Source: Collinsella aerofaciens (GTDB taxonomy: Bacteria > Actinomycetota > Coriobacteriia > Coriobacteriales > Coriobacteriaceae). Taken from it: 64,000 bases of DNA. The translations under genes were made by a program, and so were the position numbers. The notes beneath the pieces were generated by a model. The model had not been told where the DNA came from, searched no databases, and worked only from the letters and a program-made list of their open reading frames with translations. Shown here piece after piece: positions 19,377-27,345 of this stretch. How positions within the stretch are numbered: position 1 is the first letter of the stretch; every line of letters begins with the position of its first letter. The stretch lies in contig NZ_JADMSU010000002.1 in assembly GCF_015561195.1 (NCBI RefSeq), positions 299,358-363,357 on the forward strand, in the 5' to 3' direction.

Positions 19377-20840
19377 TTAGAAACCCTGACCGTTGCCCTG
19401 ACCCTGACCTTGCTGGCCCAGCAGCTCCTCCAGATACTGGCGCAGCTGCTCGTCGGTAATACCGCCGTTGCCGGTGTCGGTCGAACTGTCGTCCTGCTGC
19501 TGGTTCTGCAGTTCCTCGTCGGAGCCCAGCTCGACGGTGACCTTCTTCTCTTCCTTGCCGCGCATGAGCGTGATCTCGACCTTCTCGCCCACCTCGTGGC
19601 TGCGCAGCGCGATGATCAGGCCATCGGCGCTCGTGATCTCGTCGTCGCCCAGCTTGGTGATGACGTCGCCCTCCTGAATGCCAGCCTTGGCGGCAGGACC
19701 ATCCTCAACGACGCTCGCCACATACGCGCCGCTATCGCTGCTCAGCTTGTTGGTACGGGCGTTGAGCGCGTTGACGCTCGAAAGCGTGGCGCCCATGTAC
19801 GGATGCACCGGAGTCTTGCCGTCGATAATCTGGTCGGCAATGTTCTTGGCGTAGTTAACCGGAATGGCAAAGCCCACGCCCGAGCTGGAGCCCGAGTAGC
19901 TCTCGATGAGCGAGTTGATGCCCACGAGCTCGCCATTGTCGTTGACGAGCGCGCCGCCGGAGTTGCCCGGGTTGATGGCGGCATCGGTCTGGATCATGTT
20001 GGCATAGATGGTGTTACCGCTGGTAGAGCTCATGGCCGTGGAGCGATACAGCGCCGACACAATGCCCGTGGAGACAGACTGCTCATTGCCAAACGGCGAA
20101 CCGATCGCCATGACCCACTCGCCCACGTTGAGCTTGGAGGAATCACCGATCTCGATCGGCGTGAGCTTGGAGGCGTCGGCGTCCTTGAGCTTGATGACGG
20201 CCAGGTCGCTCGAGGCATCGTTGCCCACGAACTCGGCCTCGTAGGTGGTGCCGTCGTCCATGGTAACCACGTACTGGTCATAGCCATCGACCACATGGTT
20301 GTTGGTGAGGATGTGACCCTCGGTATCGAGCACAACACCCGATCCGACGCTGCCCGAGTTGTCCGACTCGTCGGCAGACTGCGAAAGTGAGCCATTCTGG
20401 CTGCCGCTCGAAGTGGCGGTAATGGAAACCACGGAGGGCAGGGCCTTGGCAGAAATGGCCTCGGCCAGCGTGGTGTCCTCGGAATCAATCGTAATCTTTT
20501 GCGTCGACGAACCCGAAGCGCCCGCCGTCACGGCATTCTTGCCGCCGCCAATGTTGAGTGTGCCACTCATAATGAGCGCGATGACCAGTAGGGCGCCGCA
20601 GGCGCAGCCGGCAAGCGCTGTAATAAAGATCGGCAGCTTTTTGGTCTTGGTCTTGACCACTGTGTGCTTGTTTACAACCTGCTGGCTGCCCAGCGGTTGG
20701 CCAGTCTGTGTGTCGTAGGCCTGCACGTAAGGAATGTTGTTGCCATCGGCAGGCGTCGACTCTACCTGCACACGCGGCTGCTGTTGGGTCTCGCCGGCGT
20801 TGCCCGCATCCTGGGGACGCTGGGAATCGTTCTCGCTCAT
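19377..20840 (-). CDS. HtrA/DegP-like serine protease with PDZ domain
   Basis: 487 aa, ATG 20840, GAAAGGA upstream. Residues 1-67 are cytosolic and Gln-rich, 68-92 form one membrane anchor, and the rest lies outside. The trypsin-like domain shows the triad H182 (TNNHVVDG), D212 (SSDLAVIKL) and S294 (GNSGGAL). A PDZ domain follows (about 370-450, 'KAGIQEGDVITKLGDDEI'), and the tail is rich in Gln and Gly. HtrA-type proteases degrade or refold damaged proteins outside the membrane. The gene is transcribed alone. Confidence 0.92.
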   Translation of the reverse strand: MSENDSQRPQDAGNAGETQQQPRVQVESTPADGNNIPYVQAYDTQTGQPLGSQQVVNKHTVVKTKTKKLPIFITALAGCACGALLVIALIMSGTLNIGGGKNAVTAGASGSSTQKITIDSEDTTLAEAISAKALPSVVSITATSSGSQNGSLSQSADESDNSGSVGSGVVLDTEGHILTNNHVVDGYDQYVVTMDDGTTYEAEFVGNDASSDLAVIKLKDADASKLTPIEIGDSSKLNVGEWVMAIGSPFGNEQSVSTGIVSALYRSTAMSSTSGNTIYANMIQTDAAINPGNSGGALVNDNGELVGINSLIESYSGSSSGVGFAIPVNYAKNIADQIIDGKTPVHPYMGATLSSVNALNARTNKLSSDSGAYVASVVEDGPAAKAGIQEGDVITKLGDDEITSADGLIIALRSHEVGEKVEITLMRGKEEKKVTVELGSDEELQNQQQDDSSTDTGNGGITDEQLRQYLEELLGQQGQGQGNGQGF

Positions 20841-21011
20841 AGCTGCGGTCCTTTCGTCAAATAACCAAAGGCCCGCCAAACATGTGGCGGGCCATCATTG
20901 TTCACGTTGAGTTGTACCCCAATATGCGGGCGTACGTGTACGAGAACGCAATCTTTTAGCAAGGCTTAAGTTCTGCTGCAAACTCGAAAGGAACCCGCAC
21001 CTGCGTCAAAA

Positions 21012-21044
21012 CCACCACAAAGGTGCCTGTCCCCTTTGTGGTGG
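21012..21044 (-). terminator. Palindrome family A, copy 4: terminator of glnA-glnR
   Basis: Arms CCACCACAAAGG and CCTTTGTGGTGG enclose TGCCTGTCC, identical to the copy at 10347. It starts 4 bases beyond the stop of the GlnR-like gene and is followed by TTTTG on the minus strand. Confidence 0.8.
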
Positions 21045-21048
21045 AAAT

Positions 21049-21711
21049 CTAGTCCTTAAACAGATAGCCCACGCCGCGGACGGTGGTGATGTGCGCCGCG
21101 ATCTGCGGGCCCACCTTGGAGCGGATGCGTCGAATGTGTACGTCAACGGTGCGCGTACCGCCGCAGTACTCAAAGCCCCACACGCGGTGCAGCAGCACCT
21201 CGCGGCTGTAGGCGCGGTTGGGGTGCGTCGCCAAAAAGCTCAGCAGCGAGTATTCCATCAGCGTCAGGTCGATGGGCTCGTTATCGAGTGTCACCTGGTA
21301 GGTAGCCAAGTTGATCTCGAGGTTATCGATGTTGAGCACATCGTCGGCGGTAACGGTCTCCTCCTCGCCCATCAGACGCTGCGCGCGAGCCTTGAGCTCG
21401 TTGGGCGTCGCCGTGGGGCATACAAAGTCGGCATGCGCGTGGTTCGGCAGACGCAGGGTGCCGAGTGCCTCGTCGTCGACAATCACCAACATGGGGACGC
21501 CGCCGCGATCGTCAAGCCACTTGGCAATCTGATCGATGCGGTCGCTGCGGATGCCGTCGGAATCGAGGATCAGCAGGTCAAAGTCGTGCGCCGCAGTCGG
21601 CGAGTCGGGGGTTGCCAGGCTCACCTCGACACCCAGGGTGGTCGTCAAGCTGCGGGCAAACTCGTGGAAGCGCGTCGTGCGCGCCATGAACAGGGCACTC
21701 TTTTCGGACAT
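21049..21711 (-). CDS. glnR: GlnR-like orphan OmpR-family regulator
   Basis: 220 aa, ATG 21711 with GGAGG upstream. The N-terminal 110 residues fold like a receiver but lack the acidic pair after strand 1 ('ALFMART') and the usual lysine ('FVCPTATP' in place of the K-P-F region). Residues 125-220 are an OmpR-type winged helix with 'VWGFEYCGGTRTVDVHIRR' (split here as the key stretch). This matches the phosphorylation-independent nitrogen regulator GlnR of Streptomyces in both domains, including 'GGTRTVDVH'. It lies 50 bases downstream of glnA in the same operon, and a GlnR-type box stands before glnA. The role inferred is control of nitrogen assimilation. Confidence 0.82.
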   Translation of the reverse strand: MSEKSALFMARTTRFHEFARSLTTTLGVEVSLATPDSPTAAHDFDLLILDSDGIRSDRIDQIAKWLDDRGGVPMLVIVDDEALGTLRLPNHAHADFVCPTATPNELKARAQRLMGEEETVTADDVLNIDNLEINLATYQVTLDNEPIDLTLMEYSLLSFLATHPNRAYSREVLLHRVWGFEYCGGTRTVDVHIRRIRSKVGPQIAAHITTVRGVGYLFKD

Positions 21712-21761
21712 ATCGGCCTCCAAGGAAATGAGCTCAATCGTACTGGAACAAACCAGTGCGA

Positions 21762-23099
21762 TTAGGAGTTCGCCAGATAATGCTTGATCTCCCACTCGGT
21801 GATCGTAGACTCAAACTTATGCCACTCGTCGCGCTTCTTTTTGAGGAAGAAGCTGTGGATGTGCTCGCCGAGGGCATCCTTCATAAACTGCGAGTCCTCA
21901 AACACGTCGAGCGCCTCTTTGAGCGAGCGCGGCAGCGGCGCGTAGCCGGCCTCGACCATCTGGCGGTCGGTGAGCTTGAGCGTCTCGGCCGTGGCCTCGG
22001 GCGGGAGCTCCAGCTTGCGCTCGATGCCGTCCAGACCAGCCGCCAGCGTGACGGCGTTGACCAGGTACGGGTTGGCCATGGGGTCGGGGCTGCGAAGCTC
22101 GATGCGCGTGGACAGCTGCTTGCCGGGCTTGTAGACCGGAATGCGGACCATACTCGCGCGGTTGCGCAGGCCCCACGTGGCGTACTGCGGCACGGAGTCG
22201 CCGCCCGTGGTGATGCGCTTGTACGAGTTGACCGTGGGGTTGGTGATAGCGCTGATCTCGCGGGCATGAGCCAGAATGCCGGCCATATAGTGCTTGGCGA
22301 CGTCGGAGAGATGGTACTTCTCGTCGCCCTCGCCCCAAAACACGTTGTTGCCGTCGTGGTCGAATAGCGACTGGCACAGGAACATAGCGCTGCCGTCCTC
22401 GCCCGCCAACGGCTTGGGCATAAAGGAGGCGTGGCAACCGCTCTCGTAGGCCTGCTGCTTAATGATGAGTTTGGCCGTGGTGATGGCGTCGGACATGCTC
22501 AGGGCCTCGGCGTGACGCAGGCTCATGCCGTGCTGCGAGCGGCCGGCGGCGTGGAAGGTGTACTCCACGGGCACGGACATCTTCTCGAGCGTGAGGACCG
22601 TGTTGCGGCGCAGGTCGCGGGCGGCATCGCTCACCGAAAGATCGAAGTAGCCCACGTTGTCGAGCGGCTCGGGCGTGTGCTCGTCGGGGAAGTAGTAGTA
22701 CTCCAGCTCGGCGCCCACGTTGAGCAGATAGCCGGCCTTCTCGGCCTTGCGGAACATGCGGCGCAGGGCATCGCGCGGGTCGCCGGCAAACGGCTTGCGA
22801 TCGGGAGTGCACACGTCGCAGAACACGCGGGCGACGCCGTTGTGGCTCGGGCGCCACGGCAGGATCTGGAAGGTCGAGGCATCGGGGAACGCCAGCATGT
22901 CGGCTTCCTCGGGCGTGGCAAAGCCCTCGATGGCGGAGCCGTCAAAGCCAATACCCTCCTCAAAAGCGACCTCGAGGTCCTCGGGGCTAATGGCAAAGTT
23001 CTTGAGGCGGCCGAGAATGTCGACAAACCACAGACGCACAAAGCGGATGTCACGCTGCTCTACGGAGCGGAGTACGTAATCGATGTTCTGCTGGTTCAT
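21762..23099 (-). CDS. glnA: Glutamine synthetase, GSI-alpha type
   Basis: 445 aa, ATG 23099, GAAAGGGGAG upstream. The GS beta-grasp begins the protein ('VRLWFVDILGRLKNFAI'). 'GFDGSAIEGF' is the early signature, and 'VNSYKRITTGGDSVPQYATW' with 'RSPDPMANPYL' marks the catalytic domain. The length is that of the short GSI-alpha class. The tyrosine adenylylation motif (NLYDLP) of GSI-beta enzymes is absent, so control by GlnE-type adenylylation is unlikely and transcriptional control by the neighbouring GlnR-like protein fits. It makes glutamine from glutamate, ammonia and ATP. Confidence 0.95.
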   Translation of the reverse strand: MNQQNIDYVLRSVEQRDIRFVRLWFVDILGRLKNFAISPEDLEVAFEEGIGFDGSAIEGFATPEEADMLAFPDASTFQILPWRPSHNGVARVFCDVCTPDRKPFAGDPRDALRRMFRKAEKAGYLLNVGAELEYYYFPDEHTPEPLDNVGYFDLSVSDAARDLRRNTVLTLEKMSVPVEYTFHAAGRSQHGMSLRHAEALSMSDAITTAKLIIKQQAYESGCHASFMPKPLAGEDGSAMFLCQSLFDHDGNNVFWGEGDEKYHLSDVAKHYMAGILAHAREISAITNPTVNSYKRITTGGDSVPQYATWGLRNRASMVRIPVYKPGKQLSTRIELRSPDPMANPYLVNAVTLAAGLDGIERKLELPPEATAETLKLTDRQMVEAGYAPLPRSLKEALDVFEDSQFMKDALGEHIHSFFLKKKRDEWHKFESTITEWEIKHYLANS

Positions 23100-23164
23100 G
23101 TCGCTCCCCTTTCTTTCGGGCGGGTTTCGACTGGTCTTTATCGCAGATACTATCGCAGAAAAAT

Positions 23165-23180
23165 GTTTCCGCAGGGTTAA
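23165..23180 (-). promoter_or_regulatory. GlnR-type box upstream of glnA
   Basis: On the minus strand TTAAC-6-GAAAC (TTAACCCTGCGGAAAC) fits the gTnAC-n6-GaAAC pattern described for Streptomyces GlnR. It ends 65 bases before the glnA start, in the only gap where the glnA promoter can lie. Only one such pair is clear, whereas the classical site often has two. Confidence 0.6.
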
Positions 23181-23186
23181 AGCGTA

Positions 23187-23720
23187 TCAAGCGCTCAAAA
23201 AACGTGGGCGCGGAGACAGTCTGACTTTTGCGCGATCATAAAGGATCACTCCTTCGCGCTCGATTACCGCGGCAAGATCGTCATCAAGATCGTCACTCGA
23301 AACGAGGTCGACCTGCCTCCCGGTTTCTTTGCGCACCGCCTCGCCAAACGCCGACAACGCGAAAAGACCAAAGCCCTGCTCGCGATCAACTTCGAGACGC
23401 AAGTCAATGTCACTATCGGCACGCGCTTCGCCACGGGCATACGAGCCAAAAAGAATCACGGTTTTGATGGCGGGAATCGGGCTGGCCGCCTCACGGACAG
23501 CGGACTCAATCTGAGCGGTATCCAAAATGCCCGCCGCGACGCTTCCGCTCGCAGAGCTTTTACCGAGTGAAGGGACAAACGGCAGTGAGCGCTCGCGCAG
23601 CATCTGTCTCATAAACATATTGACCGCAACAGACGAAGTCATGCCGAGTTCTTCGCATAGCTCGGCAAATGAATCTTTAATTGACGAGTCCACTCGTACA
23701 CTCAGCACAGACGCAGCCAT
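23187..23720 (-). CDS. RelB/DinJ-type antitoxin domain fused to a minimal nucleotidyltransferase
   Basis: 177 aa, ATG 23720 with a strong AGGAGGT site. Residues 1-50 ('VLSVRVDSSIKDSFAELCEELGMT') are a ribbon-helix-helix RelB/DinJ-like domain. Residues about 80-165 are an MNT nucleotidyltransferase domain with 'FGSYARGEARADSDIDL' (G92-S93, D103 and D105 as metal ligands). RelB domains neutralise RelE-type toxins. MNT proteins of HEPN-MNT pairs modify or inhibit HEPN toxins. No RelE or HEPN gene lies next to it in either direction, so it is an orphan or acts elsewhere. A TATA-like -10 region lies directly upstream at about 23745-23755. Confidence 0.82.
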   Translation of the reverse strand: MAASVLSVRVDSSIKDSFAELCEELGMTSSVAVNMFMRQMLRERSLPFVPSLGKSSASGSVAAGILDTAQIESAVREAASPIPAIKTVILFGSYARGEARADSDIDLRLEVDREQGFGLFALSAFGEAVRKETGRQVDLVSSDDLDDDLAAVIEREGVILYDRAKVRLSPRPRFLSA

Positions 23721-23762
23721 GGATACCTCCTGTATGACATTGTCTATATATTATCACACAGG

Positions 23763-24785
23763 CTAGCGCGAGGTCGAAGCGCGGTGTTCGATGTGGCCGG
23801 GTATCTCGATGCGCTTGGGGGCGAGCTTTGCGGCATCGCCCACCGTAGTGGTAACGACGTCGATGCGCTCGGACAGACGCTCGACTACGCGCTCGGCAAT
23901 GGTGAGGGTGTCCTGCGCGGCCGTGGTCACACCGCCAAAGAGCACGTGGTTCCAGGGGTAATCGTCAAACGTCGCAATCTTGAGGCCAGCCGGCAACGAG
24001 GGGCCGAGCTGGGCCAGCGCCTCGGTCAGACGCAGGAAAACCAGGCCGTTGACGGCAATGAGGCCGAGCTTTTTACCCGCATAGCCGCGGATGGTCTCGT
24101 CCAGGCGACTGACACCCTCGACGCCACCGTCTGCCAGGGTGATGACCTCACCCGCAAGGCCGCGTCGCGAAAGCTCGTCGGCAAACGCCTCGGCGCGCTC
24201 GCGACGCACGGGGCTGTCGTCGCTTGCCTCGGTGAGCAGGCACAGGCGCTCACTGCCCGCGACAGCCAAGGCGTCTACCAGGCCGGCGACCAGCTCACAG
24301 TTGTTGGAGGTCACCAGATCGACACCGCCGGCGGCAATATCGCGGTCGAGCAGCACGACGGGCAAGCGTCCCGCTGCCGCGGCGATCGCCTCGTCATTGC
24401 CGCCGCAGGTGTTGACGACCAGGCCGTCCACGCCGGCATCGATAAGTCTGGTGAGCGACTCTGCTTCCTTAGCGGAATCATTGCCGCTAATGGCAGTCAT
24501 AAGCGAGCAGCCGCGCGCGGCGGCACTGGCGGAAAGCCCTTCGAGCATGGCGCTGGAGAACGGGTTAGCAATGTCGGCCAAGATCACGCCGATGAGGTTG
24601 GTACGCGAGCTGCGCAGATTGCGCGCGGCGGCACGTGGGCGATAGCCGGTGCGCTCGATAACCGCCGCGATGCGAGCACGGGTTTCCTCGGTCATCTGCC
24701 CGGGGCGGTTGTTGAGATAGCGCGAGACCGTGGCCGGACTCACGCCCGCCTCGGCGGCAATGTCCTTGATTCTCATCTGCGCCAT
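23763..24785 (-). CDS. LacI-family regulator of the KDG genes (R1)
   Basis: 340 aa, ATG 24785 (MAQMRIKDIAAEAGVSPATV). The N-terminal helix-turn-helix and hinge ('ATVSRYLNNRPGQMTEETRARIA') are followed by a periplasmic-binding-like sensor domain ('NLIGVILADIANPFSSAMLEGL', 'GLVVNTCGG'). It is divergent from kdgK. The palindrome ACGAAACCGATTTCGT in the shared gap and again at 28564 is the probable operator. The effector is likely KDG or a related sugar acid, by context only. A weak ribosome site (GGGGTG) supports this start. Confidence 0.88.
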   Translation of the reverse strand: MAQMRIKDIAAEAGVSPATVSRYLNNRPGQMTEETRARIAAVIERTGYRPRAAARNLRSSRTNLIGVILADIANPFSSAMLEGLSASAAARGCSLMTAISGNDSAKEAESLTRLIDAGVDGLVVNTCGGNDEAIAAAAGRLPVVLLDRDIAAGGVDLVTSNNCELVAGLVDALAVAGSERLCLLTEASDDSPVRRERAEAFADELSRRGLAGEVITLADGGVEGVSRLDETIRGYAGKKLGLIAVNGLVFLRLTEALAQLGPSLPAGLKIATFDDYPWNHVLFGGVTTAAQDTLTIAERVVERLSERIDVVTTTVGDAAKLAPKRIEIPGHIEHRASTSR

Positions 24786-24850
24786 AGCGCACCCCGTTTC
24801 CCAATTGTCGGCAGTCTGAGCCATTTTAGGCATTTTTTTAAAAATCTCGC

Positions 24851-24903
24851 TTGCAAAACGCTGTAGGTGAGTATACTACAACTCGAAACGAAACCGATTT
24901 CGT
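24851..24903 (+). promoter_or_regulatory. kdgK promoter with LacI-type operator
   Basis: TTGCAA (24851-24856), a short 15-bp spacer and TATACT (24872-24877) are followed 10 bases later by the palindrome ACGAAACCGATTTCGT (24888-24903). A second partial copy follows at 24904-24916 (AAACCGATTTCGG). The operator lies where it would block early elongation or RNA polymerase binding. The same promoter and operator occur at 28528-28579. Confidence 0.75.
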
Positions 24904-24919
24904 AAACCGATTTCGGCAA

Positions 24920-24977
24920 GCGTTGGCACGGAGGTGCAAAGATGCACCCTACCGTCTTGGCACCTCCGTGCCAACGC
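24920..24977 (+). ncRNA. Leader hairpin L1, copy A (conserved loop GCACCCTACC)
   Basis: An 18-bp perfect stem (GCGTTGGCACGGAGGTGC with its complement 24960-24977), an A-G mismatch and a second AAGA/TCTT stem close a 12-base loop, TGCACCCTACCG. It lies in the kdgK 5' leader, about 40 bases before the start codon. The loop and closing AAGA/TCTT recur in the leader at 28586-28637, while the stem sequence differs completely yet still pairs. No T-run follows, so it is not a simple terminator. Confidence 0.6.
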
Positions 24978-25020
24978 CATATCAAAGGTGTATGCACGAG
25001 CAAGAAGGAGCTGCGCGACC

Positions 25021-26055
25021 ATGGGTAAAACGGTTCTTACCTTCGGCGAGATCATGATGAGGCTCTCGCCCAAAGACCATCTGCGCATTGAGCAGGCGAC
25101 CGAGTTTGACGTCCGCTACGGCGGCGCCGAAGCCAACACCGCGCTTTCCCTGGCCTACCAGGGTGACAAGGCAGCTTACGTCTCCGTTGTCCCGGCCAAC
25201 CGTCTGGGCGAGTGCGCCCTGCGTTCGCTGAAGGTCTACGACGTCGATACCTCGCGCGTCGTGCGCCAGGGCGACCGTCTCGGCTCCTATGTGTTTGAGG
25301 TCGGCGCCTCGCAGCGCGGCAACGGCTGCGTCTACGACCGCAAGTACTCTGCCATCAACATGGCCAAGCGCGACGTCTTTGACTGGGATGAGATCCTCAA
25401 GGGTGTCGATGTCTTCTACTTCTCCGGCGTGACGCCCGCCGTCTCCGACGAGATGGCCGCCGCCTGCAAGGATGCCCTCACCGCCTGCCGCGCCAAGGGC
25501 ATCACCACCGTTTGTGACGTGAACTATCGCGGCAAGATGTGGTCGCCCGAGAAGTCGCAGGCCACCATGAAGGAACTCCTGCCGCTCGTTGACATCTGCA
25601 TTGCCAACGACGAGGACGCTCCTGCCGGCCTCGGTATGACCTGCGTCTCCGGCTCCCTTGCCCACGGCATCGAGGAGCGCGACACCTACGTCGAGATGGC
25701 CCGTCAGATCTGTGCCGAGTACGGTTGCAAGAAGGTTGCCTCGGTCGTCCGCAACATCTCCTGCGTCGAGCGCTCCATCTGGATGGGCATGCTCTTTGAC
25801 GCCGAGAGCGGCGAGCACTGGTTCTCCCCTGCTCACGACGTGCACGTGCTCGAGGGCGTTGCCGCCGGCGACGCTTTTAACGCCGGCCTCGTCCATGCCC
25901 TCATCAACGACTTTGACCCGCAGGACGCCGTCAATTACGCCATCGCTGCCTCGATCCTCAAGCTCACCATCAAGGGCGATTCCAACCTGGTGACCGCAGA
26001 CGAGATCGCAGCTGTGGCATCCGCCGCCGACGGTGGCACTCGCGTCGCGCGCTAA
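25021..26055 (+). CDS. kdgK: 2-keto-3-deoxygluconate kinase, PfkB family
   Basis: 344 aa, ATG 25021 with AAGGAG upstream. The N-terminus 'VLTFGEIMMRLSP' and 'RYGGAEANTALSLAYQG' are typical of KDG kinases. The C-terminal PfkB signature 'GVAAGDAFNAGLVHAL' holds the catalytic Asp and the anion hole. It phosphorylates KDG to KDPG, feeding the KDPG aldolase encoded next. Codons are strongly biased to C-ending ones, suggesting high expression. It is divergent from the R1 regulator and carries the L1 hairpin in its leader. Confidence 0.93.
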   Translation: MGKTVLTFGEIMMRLSPKDHLRIEQATEFDVRYGGAEANTALSLAYQGDKAAYVSVVPANRLGECALRSLKVYDVDTSRVVRQGDRLGSYVFEVGASQRGNGCVYDRKYSAINMAKRDVFDWDEILKGVDVFYFSGVTPAVSDEMAAACKDALTACRAKGITTVCDVNYRGKMWSPEKSQATMKELLPLVDICIANDEDAPAGLGMTCVSGSLAHGIEERDTYVEMARQICAEYGCKKVASVVRNISCVERSIWMGMLFDAESGEHWFSPAHDVHVLEGVAAGDAFNAGLVHALINDFDPQDAVNYAIAASILKLTIKGDSNLVTADEIAAVASAADGGTRVAR

Positions 26056-26067
26056 ACCGTCCCTATT

Positions 26068-26107
26068 CCGCGGGCCGCAGCTTTTTATACCCATACCCCT
26101 GCGGCCC
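26068..26107 (+). other. Hairpin in the kdgK-kdgA gap
   Basis: GCGGGCCGCAG (26068-26078) pairs with CTGCGGCCCGC (26097-26107) around a loop containing CTTTTTATACCC. It begins 12 bases after the kdgK stop. No T-run follows the stem, so it may be a processing or stabilising hairpin or a weak terminator. Confidence 0.55.
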
Positions 26108-26126
26108 GCTCCCCGATTCCTCCGGT

Positions 26127-26259
26127 CGGGCAAAACCACCAGTCCCATTCCGGTTTTGCCCGGCATTTCCTACACGACTGGTCGCGCAGCCGGTTTTGGA
26201 ATTGCTTGTGACCCCAAGCAGTGCCTCCGATAACCAATCCGAAACCGGCTCATGACCAG
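26127..26259 (+). ncRNA. Structured leader element P1-P2, copy A, upstream of KDPG aldolase
   Basis: P1 (26127-26162) has an 11-bp stem CGGGCAAAACC/GGTTTTGCCCG with loop ACCAGTCCCATTCC. P2 (26178-26259) has stems CTGGTC/GACCAG and AGCCGGTTT/AAACCGGCT, a GGA-TTG/CAATCC stem with one bulge, and an inner hairpin TGCTTG/CAAGCA. The conserved 20-mer AAGCAGTGCCTCCGATAACC occupies 26216-26235. A second copy at 28662-28789 shares both conserved stretches but has different, compensated stems. It ends 50 bases before the kdgA start codon. It may be a cis-regulatory RNA, and no known family was recognised. Confidence 0.6.
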
Positions 26260-26309
26260 CATATTTGGCAATCACGCGCCCGCGCGCGCCGTACATCGAA
26301 AGGAACATC

Positions 26310-26951
26310 ATGTTCGATCAGTTCTATACCACGCTTGAGTCCCTGGGCATCGTGCCCGTCGTCGTGCTCGACAAGGTCGAGGACGCCGCCCCGCTCGCTC
26401 ACGCCCTTATGGCAGCTGGCATGAAGTCCGCCGAGGTCACCTTCCGCACCGCTTGCGCCGCCGAGTGCATCGCCGCCATGGCCGAGGCCGAGCCCGAGAT
26501 GTGCGTCGGCGCCGGCACCGTCCTGACCGTCGAGCAGGTTGAGCAGGCCCGCGCCGCCGGCGCCAAGTTCATCGTCTCCCCGGGCTACAACGAGGCCGTC
26601 GTGAAGCACTGCATCGACATCGACCTGCCCGTCCTTCCCGGCACCGTGACCCCCTCCGAGGTCACTGCCGCCGAGAATCTGGGCCTCAAGATCACCAAGT
26701 TCTTCCCCGCGGCTCAGTACGGCGGTCTGAACACCATCAAGGCCCTCGCCGCCCCGTTTGTCGGTCATCGCTTTATGCCCACCGGCGGCGTGAGCACCGC
26801 CAACGTCGAGGAGTACCTGAGCTCCAGCGCCATCATCGCCTGCGGTGGCACCTGGATGGTCAAGCCCGCCCTGTTCGCCGACGGCGACTTCTCCAAGGTC
26901 GAGCAGATTGCCCGCGAGGCCATGGACGTCGTCAAGAAGGTCCGCGGCTAG
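26310..26951 (+). CDS. eda: KDPG/KHG aldolase
   Basis: 213 aa, ATG 26310 with GAAAGGA upstream. The family features are 'GIVPVVVLDKVEDAAPLAHALMAAG', the glutamate region 'SAEVTFRT', 'CVGAGTVLTVEQ', and the Schiff-base lysine in 'LKITKFFPAAQYGG' followed by 'FMPTGGVS'. It is a trimeric class I aldolase that cleaves KDPG to pyruvate and glyceraldehyde 3-phosphate. It is the second gene after kdgK, separated by 254 bases that hold the structured element P1-P2. An independently controlled or attenuated second unit is therefore possible. Confidence 0.94.
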   Translation: MFDQFYTTLESLGIVPVVVLDKVEDAAPLAHALMAAGMKSAEVTFRTACAAECIAAMAEAEPEMCVGAGTVLTVEQVEQARAAGAKFIVSPGYNEAVVKHCIDIDLPVLPGTVTPSEVTAAENLGLKITKFFPAAQYGGLNTIKALAAPFVGHRFMPTGGVSTANVEEYLSSSAIIACGGTWMVKPALFADGDFSKVEQIAREAMDVVKKVRG

Positions 26952-26968
26952 GTTTAGCTCTCTATCGT

Positions 26969-27006
26969 GAAAGGGGGCGTGTCCTAGACCTCGCCCCCTT
27001 TCTTTT
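26969..27006 (+). terminator. Terminator of the kdgK-eda operon
   Basis: 11-bp stem GAAAGGGGGCG/CGCCCCCTTTC with a 12-base loop, followed by TTTT, 18 bases beyond the eda stop. Confidence 0.9.
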
Positions 27007-27106
27007 AAAGCAGCTCGGAAGCGCGCCGTTTCCGTCACGAACAAGAACCAAAACCGTCTTGTATGCTGATAGAACGTGACGGAAGCGACACGCCCCCGAG
27101 CCGCTT
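27007..27106. repeat. Long imperfect hairpin in the eda-gntR gap
   Basis: AAAGCAGCTCGG (27007-27018) pairs with CCGAGCCGCTTT (27095-27106), and CGTTTCCGTCACG pairs with CGTGACGGAAGCG inside it. The single changes in each stem are G-U-compatible in RNA. No gene is present in this 394-bp convergent gap, which holds four successive hairpins. Confidence 0.55.
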
Positions 27107-27169
27107 TGCCTACTCGGCTGGCAGTCGCGCCCAGCTGAGCCACTTCGACAAAAGCCGAGCCACCAAAAC

Positions 27170-27236
27170 AGCTGCGGCACCGTCTGGAGGAATGAACCCT
27201 TGCTTCCGGTCTTTTCCTCCAAGCGGCGCCGCAGCT
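27170..27236. terminator. Double-stem hairpin with T-run
   Basis: Outer stem AGCTGCGGC/GCCGCAGCT and inner stem GGAGGAA/TTCCTCC with a loop of about 21 bases. TTTTT follows on the plus strand and AAAACAG precedes it, so it could terminate in both directions. Confidence 0.6.
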
Positions 27237-27265
27237 TTTTCATGCCCCGATAGCACACCCCGCAC

Positions 27266-27328
27266 TTGCGGTGAAATACGGACTGCTTACGCCGCCTAAG
27301 CCGCAAAACAGTCCCTATTTCACCGCAA
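27266..27328. repeat. Palindrome family C, copy 1 (TTGCGGTGAAATA type)
   Basis: 20-bp arms, TTGCGGTGAAATACGGACTG and near-complement with one mismatch (27309-27328), with a 23-base loop. It lies 18 bases from the gntR stop. Confidence 0.75.
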
Positions 27329-27345
27329 CTAATTAGGGGAACGGA

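Noticed and set aside
26221-26424. A leader peptide MPPIT starting at the conserved GTGCCTCCGATAACC
   Set aside because: Both copies begin with the same five codons, but the reading frames diverge at once and only one is in frame with a gene, so an RNA-level explanation is preferred.
27063-27299. Plus-strand frame of 78 codons over the eda-gntR hairpins
   Set aside because: It reads through the hairpin elements and has no start signal.
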